Shown here: piece after piece, positions 1 to 6,138 of the stretch
How the letters are laid out: every line of letters starts with the position of its first letter
Numbering within the stretch: the first letter of the stretch is position 1
Assembly: GCA_938073925.1 (NCBI GenBank)
Contig: CALJGH010000194.1
Coordinates: 1-15,877 of the forward strand
Source of the DNA: an uncultured Nitrospinaceae bacterium
Lineage (GTDB): Bacteria > Nitrospinota > Nitrospinia > Nitrospinales > VA-1
DNA: 15,877 bases
Direction: 5' to 3'
The notes under the pieces: model-generated
What the model was told of the DNA's origin: nothing
Databases searched by the model: none
What the model saw: the letters and a program-made list of their open reading frames with translations, nothing else
Made by a program: the position numbers and the translations under genes

Positions 1-576
1 TTAACTGCCCTGAGAGTTGGTTGCCGACCACTGCGATAAAATCTCCGCTGTCTGGATATTTTTCAGTATCAACATAAGGAGAGTAGGTCTGCGATTTGGT
101 GCGTTAGTTTTATATCCCAACATCTCCAGCGAAATCATGCCGCTGAATGTTTCGTTTCTTGTAACAGCCTTTTCAATAAAATGACGGGACCCTATAAAAC
201 CATATTCCTCTAATGTGAAAGCGGAAAAAATGATGTGAGTATGAAAAGTGTGGTCAGCAAGACAGCATGCGATTTCGAGAAGCGCGGCTACGGCACTGGC
301 ATTGTCATCGGCTCCCGGGGTTCCTGGTTTGGTGTCGTAATGTGCAGCGAGAACAAAAGGTGTTGATTGAGTGCCAGTCGGTTTTCCGGTGATATTAAAG
401 GATCGGCTATTTTCAAAATCAACTGCTTCCTGATTGACAGAAAGGTTAAAGCTCTCGAATTGTTTTGTGATATAAAGGCGGATTTTTTCCAGATGATCTG
501 GTTCCGTGAAAGGATTCCTCTCTCCGACTAGGAATTGTAGATGCTCTTCAATGTTTTTTAGTTGTGGTTTGGGCAT
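1..576 (-). pseudogene. M28-family zinc aminopeptidase, frameshifted and running off the left edge
   Basis: The uninterrupted frame gives 191 residues, well short of the roughly 300 usual for M28 peptidases. It carries the first zinc ligand in AAHYD (His79), the bridging Asp in GADDN (Asp90), the catalytic Glu pair in LEEYG (Glu123/124) and the next ligand region SLEMLGY (Glu151). The last zinc-binding His of the family is absent. After Asn161 (codon at 96-94) the frame becomes unlike the family and stops at position 3. Shifting frame at 93-91, as if one base had been lost, restores 30 codons from 91 to 2 that contain YPDSGDFIAVVGN, a segment typical of M28 homologues at this point. That frame stays open to the window edge. 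So this is either a true single-base deletion or a sequencing error in an intact gene that continues to the left. Family assignment is firm; pseudogene status is not. I see no signal peptide. Confidence 0.8.
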
Positions 577-708
577 GATTTAAAAGGGTTTTGCTAGGTT
601 CGATTGAGCTGGATTATAGCAATAAATTTTTCTGAATGGGGAACTGACCCGTGTAGCGGGAGATGCATTTGCTACCGTTTTATGGCCAGTGTGAGCCGGA
701 GAAAAGGG

Positions 709-737
709 TTTACAATTCAGATCGAAAATCATAATAT
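709..737 (+). promoter_or_regulatory. Putative sigma70-type promoter placing transcription start at the ATG of the 103-aa gene
   Basis: TTTACA (709-714) and TAATAT (732-737) are separated by 17 bases. The expected start of transcription, about seven bases after the -10, falls on the ATG at 744. The gene has no Shine-Dalgarno sequence, so a leaderless mRNA would fit. A weaker alternative pair, TTGCTA (591-596) and TTATAG (614-619), lies further upstream. Confidence 0.4.
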
Positions 738-743
738 ACCCTC

Positions 744-1055
744 ATGTTTAAGGTAGAGTGTTACACATCTTCCAAGCTGAATGAAAGACCCGTGGCCTTT
801 GTCCTCAGTAACAGCCGTTACAAGGTAGAGGAGATCATTGACCGCTGGTATGGCGAAGGTTCGCGCTATTTCAAAATCAAAGCTGATGATGACAACATAT
901 ATCTCCTCAAATACGATGAGCAGGCTGATCGCTGGGAATGGGTATTTTATCAAAACCCTAAAATGTTGGACGATTTGCCTTCTCCGGATGTGGGTTTGTT
1001 GCAAAATTTCGGTCGAGAGATCGAAGACATAGACGGCATCCATCCTGTAAACTGA
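744..1055 (+). CDS. Small conserved-looking hypothetical protein, 103 aa
   Basis: I do not recognise this protein with certainty. It is soluble, with no signal peptide or membrane segment, and rich in acidic and aromatic residues. The core (residues 14-70) reads like a small beta-rich domain: ERPVAFVL, then an amphipathic VEEIIDRWYGEG helix, then FKIKADDDNIYLLKY and RWEWVFY strands. The RPV...W-Y...K-ADD pattern resembles short uncharacterised cytoplasmic proteins in several phyla, which is recollection and not a search result. Codon choice matches the neighbouring genes, unlike the overlapping ORF on the other strand. There is no Shine-Dalgarno site before the ATG. It is divergent from the M28 peptidase and 122 bases upstream of pcm. 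Function unknown. Confidence 0.7.
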   Translation: MFKVECYTSSKLNERPVAFVLSNSRYKVEEIIDRWYGEGSRYFKIKADDDNIYLLKYDEQADRWEWVFYQNPKMLDDLPSPDVGLLQNFGREIEDIDGIHPVN

Positions 1056-1161
1056 CCTGCAAACTGACGACTCGGCTTGGGGCCAGTAAGTAATCGCTTT
1101 CTTTGGCGAGTAGCTTTTAGCTTCACGAGAATTGATCGTCCAGCATCACGCGGGTCGCAGC

Positions 1162-1167
1162 TATAAT
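1162..1167 (+). promoter_or_regulatory. Perfect -10 hexamer immediately upstream of pcm
   Basis: TATAAT ends ten bases before the pcm ATG at 1178. No convincing -35 lies at 16-18 bases; TTGATC (1132-1137) is 24 bases away. With no Shine-Dalgarno sequence before either candidate ATG, a very short leader or leaderless transcript is the simplest reading if this hexamer is used. Confidence 0.3.
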
Positions 1168-1177
1168 CCTATTTATT

Positions 1178-1843
1178 ATGAATCGAATGAACTCTATCCA
1201 TTTACATGCGGGACAGCGTCGCAAAATGGTCGAAGAACAGTTGGGTGATCGCGGCATAAAAGATTTGCGTGTGTTGGAAGTAATGAGTCGCGTGCCTCGG
1301 CATCTATTCACGCTCGATTCTTTACAACATCGAGCCTATGGCGATACGCCTTTGCCCATTGGTGAGAATCAGACTATTTCTCAACCCTATATCGTCGCGG
1401 CCATGACAGAGGCTTTGAAGTTGAAAGGCCATGAACGGGTGTTGGAAATCGGCACCGGGTCGGGTTATCAGACAGCGGTGGTGGCCGAGTTGGCCGCGCA
1501 GGTTTTTACAATCGAGCGTATCAATGCTCTCTCGCGGAAAGCCCAACAAATTCTTGAAGGATTGGGCTACGCCAATATCGTTTTTAAAATGTTTGATGGA
1601 ACCTATGGCTGGCCAGATCAGGCTCCGTTTGATGCCATTATGGTAACTGCGGCAGCCAAAGAAATTCCCGAAGCCCTGATCAAACAGTTGGGGGAGGGAG
1701 GTACGTTGGTAGCCCCGGCGGGTGGTGCAGACAAACAAAAACTGATCGTTCTTACTAAAAAAGGCGATCGCGTGAGCAAGCGGGAAATAGGCGATTGCAA
1801 ATTTGTTCCCTTGGTTGGAAAATACGGCTGGCCGGAAAAGTGA
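1178..1843 (+). CDS. pcm: Protein-L-isoaspartate O-methyltransferase
   Basis: This cytoplasmic enzyme transfers a methyl group from S-adenosylmethionine to isoaspartyl residues in aged proteins, starting their repair. The 221 residues match the family's usual length of about 210-220. The family signature GDTPLPIGENQTISQP (residues 55-70) is followed by the SAM-binding motif I, VLEIGTGSGYQTA (88-100), an acidic residue in TIER that should bind the ribose hydroxyls, and the FDAIMVTAAA strand. A second in-frame ATG at 1187 is an equally possible start, because neither has a Shine-Dalgarno site. The phosphoribosyltransferase follows after 32 bases on the same strand and probably shares the transcript. 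Confidence 0.95.
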   Translation: MNRMNSIHLHAGQRRKMVEEQLGDRGIKDLRVLEVMSRVPRHLFTLDSLQHRAYGDTPLPIGENQTISQPYIVAAMTEALKLKGHERVLEIGTGSGYQTAVVAELAAQVFTIERINALSRKAQQILEGLGYANIVFKMFDGTYGWPDQAPFDAIMVTAAAKEIPEALIKQLGEGGTLVAPAGGADKQKLIVLTKKGDRVSKREIGDCKFVPLVGKYGWPEK

Positions 1844-1875
1844 CGTAAATATTGTTTTAAAGGGAGTTATTGAAA

Positions 1876-2418
1876 GTGTTTTCAAGAATAATTCATAAAG
1901 GAAGTTTTACACTCAGTTCAGGGGTCAAGTCGGCTTATACCTATGAGTATGGTGAATTGTCCGATGCAATGAACGAAGCTTATTGCGAAGTGCTACTCAA
2001 AAAACTCCTCGACTGGCAGAAGAAACACGGAAAATTTGATGTGGTGGTGGGATGTGAAACAGAGGGTATTCGCATTGGTCACCAGCTTTCCCAACTGATG
2101 AATTTGCCATTTCATATTATGCCCAAAAAACGTTTGGACTATGCGCAGAACCCTGCCCCGGCCTATTCTTCAGATACGCATTGGTTGATCGTGGATGATA
2201 TTGCGACTACAGGGCATTCATTTATTCGCGCTGTTGATTATCTGGAAGTGGAAGAAAAACCAGAGACCATTACCTTCGCCTGCATGATCAAGCGCAACCC
2301 GGCAAATCTCGATTATTCAGAGGTGAGGGGAGACCCTACAAAGGAACATCTGTGGGTTTCAGATGAAAGAATGGATTTTATCGACAAGCGGTTGGTATCA
2401 TTGTTCAACGAGGTTTGA
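1876..2418 (+). CDS. Type I phosphoribosyltransferase, orotate-PRTase-like
   Basis: The protein has the PRPP-binding loop LIVDDIATTGHS (residues 104-115 from the GTG start), with the two adjacent acidic residues and the TTG turn of type I phosphoribosyltransferases. The N-terminal KGSFTLSSGVKSAYTY resembles the start of orotate phosphoribosyltransferases. The rest does not match pyrE closely enough to fix the substrate: the segment after the loop is short and the tail HLWVSDERMDFIDKRLV is unfamiliar. I chose GTG at 1876 because AGGGAG (1861-1866) sits nine bases upstream; the TTG at 1870 is in frame but only three bases from that site. It is likely co-transcribed with pcm. Its stop TGA directly abuts the stop of the convergent mltA. 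Confidence 0.75.
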   Translation: MFSRIIHKGSFTLSSGVKSAYTYEYGELSDAMNEAYCEVLLKKLLDWQKKHGKFDVVVGCETEGIRIGHQLSQLMNLPFHIMPKKRLDYAQNPAPAYSSDTHWLIVDDIATTGHSFIRAVDYLEVEEKPETITFACMIKRNPANLDYSEVRGDPTKEHLWVSDERMDFIDKRLVSLFNEV

Positions 2419-3759
2419 TCAGCTTTTCTTGATGAGGTAGTAGACTTCCCCCTTCTCATGGTAGTGGCCGGCCTTAGCTCCTGCTTTCTTACCCGTTCCA
2501 AAATATAGATCGGCGCGTGCTTTGCCGCGTATTGCGCTACCTGTGTCCTGATCGATAACGAATCGGGAAATGGGCTTCCAGTATTTTATCTTGTTGTTGG
2601 CATCGAGTACCGGTTGCCGCACTTTAACGAAGACGAGTCCGCCTGCCGGGTAGATCGATTTGTCAGTAGCAATTGATCGTCCGCCGACGAGTTCCCCGCC
2701 TCCCGAGCCTATGGCTCCTTTGTCGCTGAGCGAGAAGAAAATGTAACGTTTATTCTGGCTAAGGTATTTAGAGGTATCTTGCGGGTTGTTGGCGAAGTAT
2801 TTTTTAATTTCCTGCATTGAACCTTGACTTGTGGTTATCACACCATCGCGGATCATCTTTTTGCCAATGCTATTATAAGAGTAGTTATTGGAACCTTGAT
2901 AGCGAACTCCTTGTCGGGTTCCATCAGGAAACTCCAATACACCAGACCCCTGAATATGCAAAAAATAACGTTCGAGTTCGTTTTCCAGCCACGCAACTTC
3001 CAGACCTTGATGGCTTAAGGCACCCTTGCTGTCAATTTCTTCGCGGGTCAGATTTCTCCAGTTTTCGGTGCTTTGTCGAATTTGTTTTATCCCGGAATTG
3101 CTCCCGACTAATCGGATGCCCCCCTGTCTTTTAACGCTTTTAGAATCTTCGTCAGGCATCTGGTAGATAGGGAACCGATAGCGTGGTGAAGGGGTTGGGC
3201 TTGCGGTGATGACAGGCCGGTAGTAACCGGTAAACAAAACTTTTTTGTTTTTGCCTTTACCCACGCGGTAGAGCAGGAATTTTTCGGAAACTTTTTTGTT
3301 GAACTCTTCTTGTGAAAGGTTTTTTTGTAAAAGTTTTTGGAACGCTTCCAGAGTTTCCACGAGGCGGCCACGGGTGAGAGTGAAATCGCCCAGGCGCACG
3401 GGGGAGGCCGGGTCTTGTTTGAACATGACGGCTAGTTGATTGTCGATGACTCGTCCCAGCGATACGGGGTCCATGTCATCGGCAAAACCTTTTAAATCGG
3501 CAATCGATTTTAACGGCGGCTCAATGTCGAGCGGCTCAACCTCTTTTTCTTTAGCGCGCAACCGATCTTTACGGTAGTCAAATTTGTGGTCACGCTGTTC
3601 TCCATACCTTTTGGGTTTGTCCGGATAGATGTCTGCGGTTCGACTTGGGCCTTGGGTCGAGCAGGAGGCGATGAGAAAGAAAAATCCTAAAACAATTAAT
3701 TGTGGAATAGGGAGTCGAATTTTGGAAAGAGAGTTAAATTGTCTCTGGCTTAAAAACAC
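2419..3759 (-). CDS. mltA: Membrane-bound lytic murein transglycosylase A
   Basis: MltA cleaves the MurNAc-GlcNAc bond of peptidoglycan and leaves 1,6-anhydro ends; it is normally an outer-membrane lipoprotein. Residues 16-33 form a hydrophobic signal ending in the lipobox IASC, with Cys33 as the lipidation site. The MltA domain includes LFTGYYRPVITAS (175-187), YRFPIY, and AWLENELERYFLHIQGSG (256-273). The C-terminal 3D domain contains QDTGSAIRG with Asp405, which corresponds to the catalytic Asp of E. coli MltA, followed by ADLYFGTG. At 446 residues it is longer than the E. coli enzyme (365) because of a charged linker after the lipobox (about 34-90). GTG is the start: AGGAG lies six bases upstream. 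It follows rnhA by 52 bases, probably as an operon. Confidence 0.93.
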   Translation of the reverse strand: MFLSQRQFNSLSKIRLPIPQLIVLGFFFLIASCSTQGPSRTADIYPDKPKRYGEQRDHKFDYRKDRLRAKEKEVEPLDIEPPLKSIADLKGFADDMDPVSLGRVIDNQLAVMFKQDPASPVRLGDFTLTRGRLVETLEAFQKLLQKNLSQEEFNKKVSEKFLLYRVGKGKNKKVLFTGYYRPVITASPTPSPRYRFPIYQMPDEDSKSVKRQGGIRLVGSNSGIKQIRQSTENWRNLTREEIDSKGALSHQGLEVAWLENELERYFLHIQGSGVLEFPDGTRQGVRYQGSNNYSYNSIGKKMIRDGVITTSQGSMQEIKKYFANNPQDTSKYLSQNKRYIFFSLSDKGAIGSGGGELVGGRSIATDKSIYPAGGLVFVKVRQPVLDANNKIKYWKPISRFVIDQDTGSAIRGKARADLYFGTGKKAGAKAGHYHEKGEVYYLIKKS

Positions 3760-3811
3760 CGGTGTCTCCTGTGTTTGTATTGGGTTCTAATTTGTTATCG
3801 GAAAGCTTGCA

Positions 3812-4243
3812 TTAAATATTAGCCATGGCTTCGTTAGCCAATTGGTCGCAGCGTTCATTTTCGGTGTGACCGGCATGGCCTTTCACCCACACCCAGGTGA
3901 TTTTATGTTTTTTGCTCAGCCTGTGCAGCTCTTGCCAAAGCTCCTTATTCTTAACAGGTTGACGGGAAGCGGTCATCCAGCCTTTTTTGATCCAGCCATG
4001 AATCCATTCTGTTATCCCTTTTACGAGGTACTGCGAGTCGGTGGTCAGGGTCACTTGGTAGGGTTGGCTGAGTTCTTTTAAAGCTACGATTGCCGCAGTC
4101 ATTTCCATGATGTTGTTGGTGGTTTGCGGATCAGATCCTTTAAGTTCTAGAACATTGCCGCCGCCCCGAATGATGCAACCATAACCTCCAGGACCGGGAT
4201 TTCCCTTGCATCCACCATCTGTAAAAATTTCAATAGACTTCAC
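3812..4243 (-). CDS. rnhA: Ribonuclease HI
   Basis: RNase HI degrades the RNA strand of RNA-DNA hybrids during replication and repair. All active-site positions are visible: Asp9 in IFTDGGCKGNPG, Glu47 in NIMEMTA, Asp69 in TTDSQYLVKG, His123 in WVKGHAGH and Asp133 in NERCDQLA. The length of 143 residues is standard (E. coli has 155), and the basic-protrusion segment WIKKGWMTASRQPVKN is present. The start is GTG, with AGGAG nine bases upstream. It is the first gene of a probable rnhA-mltA pair and diverges from the ferritin-like gene across 260 bases. Confidence 0.96.
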   Translation of the reverse strand: MKSIEIFTDGGCKGNPGPGGYGCIIRGGGNVLELKGSDPQTTNNIMEMTAAIVALKELSQPYQVTLTTDSQYLVKGITEWIHGWIKKGWMTASRQPVKNKELWQELHRLSKKHKITWVWVKGHAGHTENERCDQLANEAMANI

Positions 4244-4355
4244 GGCAGGTTGCTCCTAATTAGGAAACAGATCGGAACGTTTTTGAGTGGACTATGGTTG
4301 TCAAGCTTCTGGAAATGGCTGTTTCCTCCTCATAAAAAAATAGACTCGCTCTTTG

Positions 4356-4371
4356 GGATCATGGGTGATCC
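4356..4371. repeat. Short perfect inverted repeat in the divergent rnhA / ferritin-like intergenic region
   Basis: GGATCA and TGATCC flank a four-base spacer (TGGG). It lies about 110 bases upstream of rnhA and 130 upstream of the ferritin-like gene. It could be an operator or a small hairpin, but no T-run follows and no promoter is clearly placed around it. The rest of 4244-4503 holds only start-proximal Shine-Dalgarno sites and AT-rich sequence. Confidence 0.3.
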
Positions 4372-4503
4372 GAATGTCTGGGATTACTATAACATATTAT
4401 TTTTATTAAGAAACTCGAGTATGCGTCTGTGGTTTGTATTCTCATAGCAAGCATTGTTAAAAGATATGATAGATTGTAGTCCTCATTTATTTTTGGAGAT
4501 GGT

Positions 4504-5019
4504 ATGAGTAAGGAGAGCAAAAGCGAATCAATTCCGGGTAAAACGACCGTATCGTTTCAATGTGTCGATGCCATTGAGATCAGTCTGTTTATTGAAAAGG
4601 AGGGCTTAGGTTTTTATGAGAAGGCCGCAAAAAATGTTTCTGACCCGAGAGTAAAAGATATGTTCACGCGTCTCGCTAAAGAAGAAAGAGATCATATCCA
4701 GACTTTGCAAACTAAAGTTAGGTTTTTACAACCTGCCATTTCTGGTAAAGGAAAATCCCGCACGCATCTTGACTTGTTTGTCAGTAATGAACTCAAGGGG
4801 AAAATTTTTCCAGCGTCCGAAACAAAAGCGGTGCAAAATTTTAAAAGTGATATGGAAGCTCTCGAATTTGGAATCGAGTCAGAAAGGCGCTCCATTGAAG
4901 TTTTGTCCAGTCTATTGGAAAATGAAAAGAAACTGGATGTGAAGGTCATTTTCTCGCATTTGATGGTTGAGGAAAAAAAACATCTAGCGCTCTTAGAAGA
5001 TTTGAAGAAGAAAATCTGA
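4504..5019 (+). CDS. Ferritin-like / rubrerythrin-type di-iron protein
   Basis: The 171 residues form a four-helix arrangement with spaced acidic and histidine residues typical of ferritin-like di-iron proteins. Helix one is IEKEGLGFYEKAA (Glu31), helix two LAKEERDHIQTL (Glu61, His64), helix three LEFGIESERRSIEVL (Glu125) and helix four LMVEEKKHLALLEDL (Glu157, His160). There is no C-terminal rubredoxin domain with CxxC pairs, so it is not a full rubrerythrin. Related proteins act in peroxide or oxygen defence or iron handling; the exact role here is inference. The ATG is preceded by GGAG five bases away. It is flanked by intergenic gaps on both sides and is probably monocistronic. Confidence 0.82.
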   Translation: MSKESKSESIPGKTTVSFQCVDAIEISLFIEKEGLGFYEKAAKNVSDPRVKDMFTRLAKEERDHIQTLQTKVRFLQPAISGKGKSRTHLDLFVSNELKGKIFPASETKAVQNFKSDMEALEFGIESERRSIEVLSSLLENEKKLDVKVIFSHLMVEEKKHLALLEDLKKKI

Positions 5020-5270
5020 TTCTGACGGCGGATGGGGGACCGAAATTATCCATATTCCTTGGTGTTGTGGGGTATGTAGAAAATGTCAAGAAGAACCGCT
5101 TGTTAATGGCTGATAAATTGGGTGTTAAGGCGGTGATTTTGTAGGGTGAGTTCCAGTTTGATGGCCTATCGGGTAGCTAGCCGTGCATTTAACAGTAGGC
5201 TTAGCCTTTTTGAGACGATATAGTGGGAATCATATATTGGAAAAGGCCTAAACATTTTAATTATTAAGGT
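5020..5270. other. Intergenic region between the ferritin-like gene and the oxidoreductase promoter
   Basis: No full gene is visible. One plus-strand reading (5022-5144, ending at TAG) looks protein-like, with GVVGYVENVKKN and ADKLGVKAVIL, but has no start with a ribosome binding site; it may be a gene remnant or chance. A weak inverted repeat, GCCTTTT (5204-5210) and AAAAGGC (5241-5247), has a 30-base loop and no T-run. I see no intrinsic terminator for the ferritin-like gene. Confidence 0.4.
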
Positions 5271-5299
5271 TTGACAAGGTTTTTAGGCTGGTTTATTAT
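5271..5299 (+). promoter_or_regulatory. Near-consensus sigma70-type promoter of the oxidoreductase operon
   Basis: TTGACA (5271-5276) and TATTAT (5294-5299) are separated by exactly 17 bases; all six -35 bases and five of six -10 bases match consensus. Transcription should begin near 5306, giving a leader of about 39 bases with AAGGAT (5332-5337) as the ribosome binding site for the ATG at 5345. No operator is obvious, suggesting strong and perhaps constitutive expression. Confidence 0.75.
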
Positions 5300-5344
5300 T
5301 AGTCTCTTTTTTCAAACATAACTTTATCAGTAAGGATTATTAGC

Positions 5345-5989
5345 ATGAGCCATTATGAGGTCAAAGCTGGGCCGGAGGCATTTTTACCTCCTGCTGCTGC
5401 AACTATGGGAAATATATTGCCGGACCCCGGGGAAGCGCATATAGGAGGAAAAATTGTACCGGAGGAAGAGGCTTATGAACATGCAGCCAGGAAGATTTTA
5501 GGAGCTAAGGTTCCAACCATTTTTCCTGGTCCTCTTGTTCTTTGGAAATGGAACGATCACGTTGCAGCAAAGGCTAAGGCAATTCGTGAGTTGGCTAATG
5601 AAGTTCCCATGAGGTTGATTCCTATGGCGGATTATCGGCCCAAGTATCCAAAGATTGATGCTGCTGTGGAAATCAATCCGAATCATCCTAATTTGACGAT
5701 CTGGCATAATAAAATCGATGTTTGTATTTTTATTGGAGTGCATTGCCATCAGGCAAATTTGGCACTGAAAATGATCCGAGCCTCCACGAATTGTTATACA
5801 ATGGCTATGTGTGCTATGGCTGGTCATGAAGATGCATGTTTGTCTTTTCGCGATGCCGATCTTGAAAAAATCCAAAGGCTAACTGCAGCCGTTAAGAAGT
5901 TGAAGGCCGAAGGCGTTGAGGTCCAAGCCAATTCTTTCACTCAGTTTCAGATGGATAGGTCAGGTTTTGTTGTTGAGCCTGTGAACTGA
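5345..5989 (+). CDS. porE: Oxidoreductase epsilon-like subunit (CODH/ACS epsilon-type domain)
   Basis: This is the first gene of the oxidoreductase operon. Residues about 45-190 resemble the CO dehydrogenase/acetyl-CoA synthase epsilon-subunit fold: KVPTIFPGPLVLW, then IDVCIFIGVHCHQANLALKMIR (124-145), then HEDACLSFRDADLEKI. Proteins of this kind accompany five-subunit pyruvate and 2-oxoglutarate:ferredoxin oxidoreductases in reductive TCA cycle bacteria, where their role is not well defined. Five cysteines (127, 134, 150, 156, 165) and the VHCHQ segment could bind metal, but they do not form a standard iron-sulfur motif. The ATG has AAGGAT seven bases upstream. The gene ends with MDRSGFVVEPVN, and a decayed copy of this end lies just downstream. 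The symbol is by role, since substrate is not known. Confidence 0.75.
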   Translation: MSHYEVKAGPEAFLPPAAATMGNILPDPGEAHIGGKIVPEEEAYEHAARKILGAKVPTIFPGPLVLWKWNDHVAAKAKAIRELANEVPMRLIPMADYRPKYPKIDAAVEINPNHPNLTIWHNKIDVCIFIGVHCHQANLALKMIRASTNCYTMAMCAMAGHEDACLSFRDADLEKIQRLTAAVKKLKAEGVEVQANSFTQFQMDRSGFVVEPVN

Positions 5990-6024
5990 AAATTGAAGGC
6001 GGTTGCTGCGGAAGTATTTTTTTT

Positions 6025-6086
6025 AGTTTTAGATGGATAGGATAGATTTTTTAGTAGAGCCTTCCTGGTCTTTAGGGGGGCGGTGA
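6025..6086 (+). pseudogene. Decayed tandem copy of the 3' end of the epsilon-like gene
   Basis: Positions 6025-6062 align without gaps to 5943-5980, offset by 82 bases, with 31 of 38 identical; the first 17 bases match at 16 positions. The copy reads MDRIDFLVEP from 6033, against MDRSGFVVEP in the real gene, and continues to a TGA at 6084-6086. A TAG sits immediately before its ATG, so it cannot be a readthrough extension of the same frame. It occupies the 149-base gap before the alpha gene, which otherwise shows only the alpha ribosome binding site. Confidence 0.55.
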
Positions 6087-6138
6087 ACTTTTACCGAATT
6101 TCAATAATACCAAAAACTCTTTATTCGGGAGTAAATTT

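Noticed and set aside
598..612. GGTTCGATT, resembling a tRNA T-loop
   Set aside because: The flanking bases do not pair into a T-stem, and no acceptor or anticodon arm can be drawn around it.
1322..1885. 187-codon minus-strand ORF opposite pcm
   Set aside because: It is antisense to a confidently identified pcm and has no recognisable motif.
4250..4447. 65-codon plus-strand ORF between rnhA and the ferritin-like gene
   Set aside because: It starts at a TTG inside the rnhA ribosome binding region, has no ribosome binding site of its own and an aromatic-rich composition typical of chance reading of AT-rich DNA.
5204..5247. GCCTTTT/AAAAGGC inverted repeat considered as terminator or operator
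   Set aside because: Only seven pairs across a 30-base loop with no T-run; too weak to call either.
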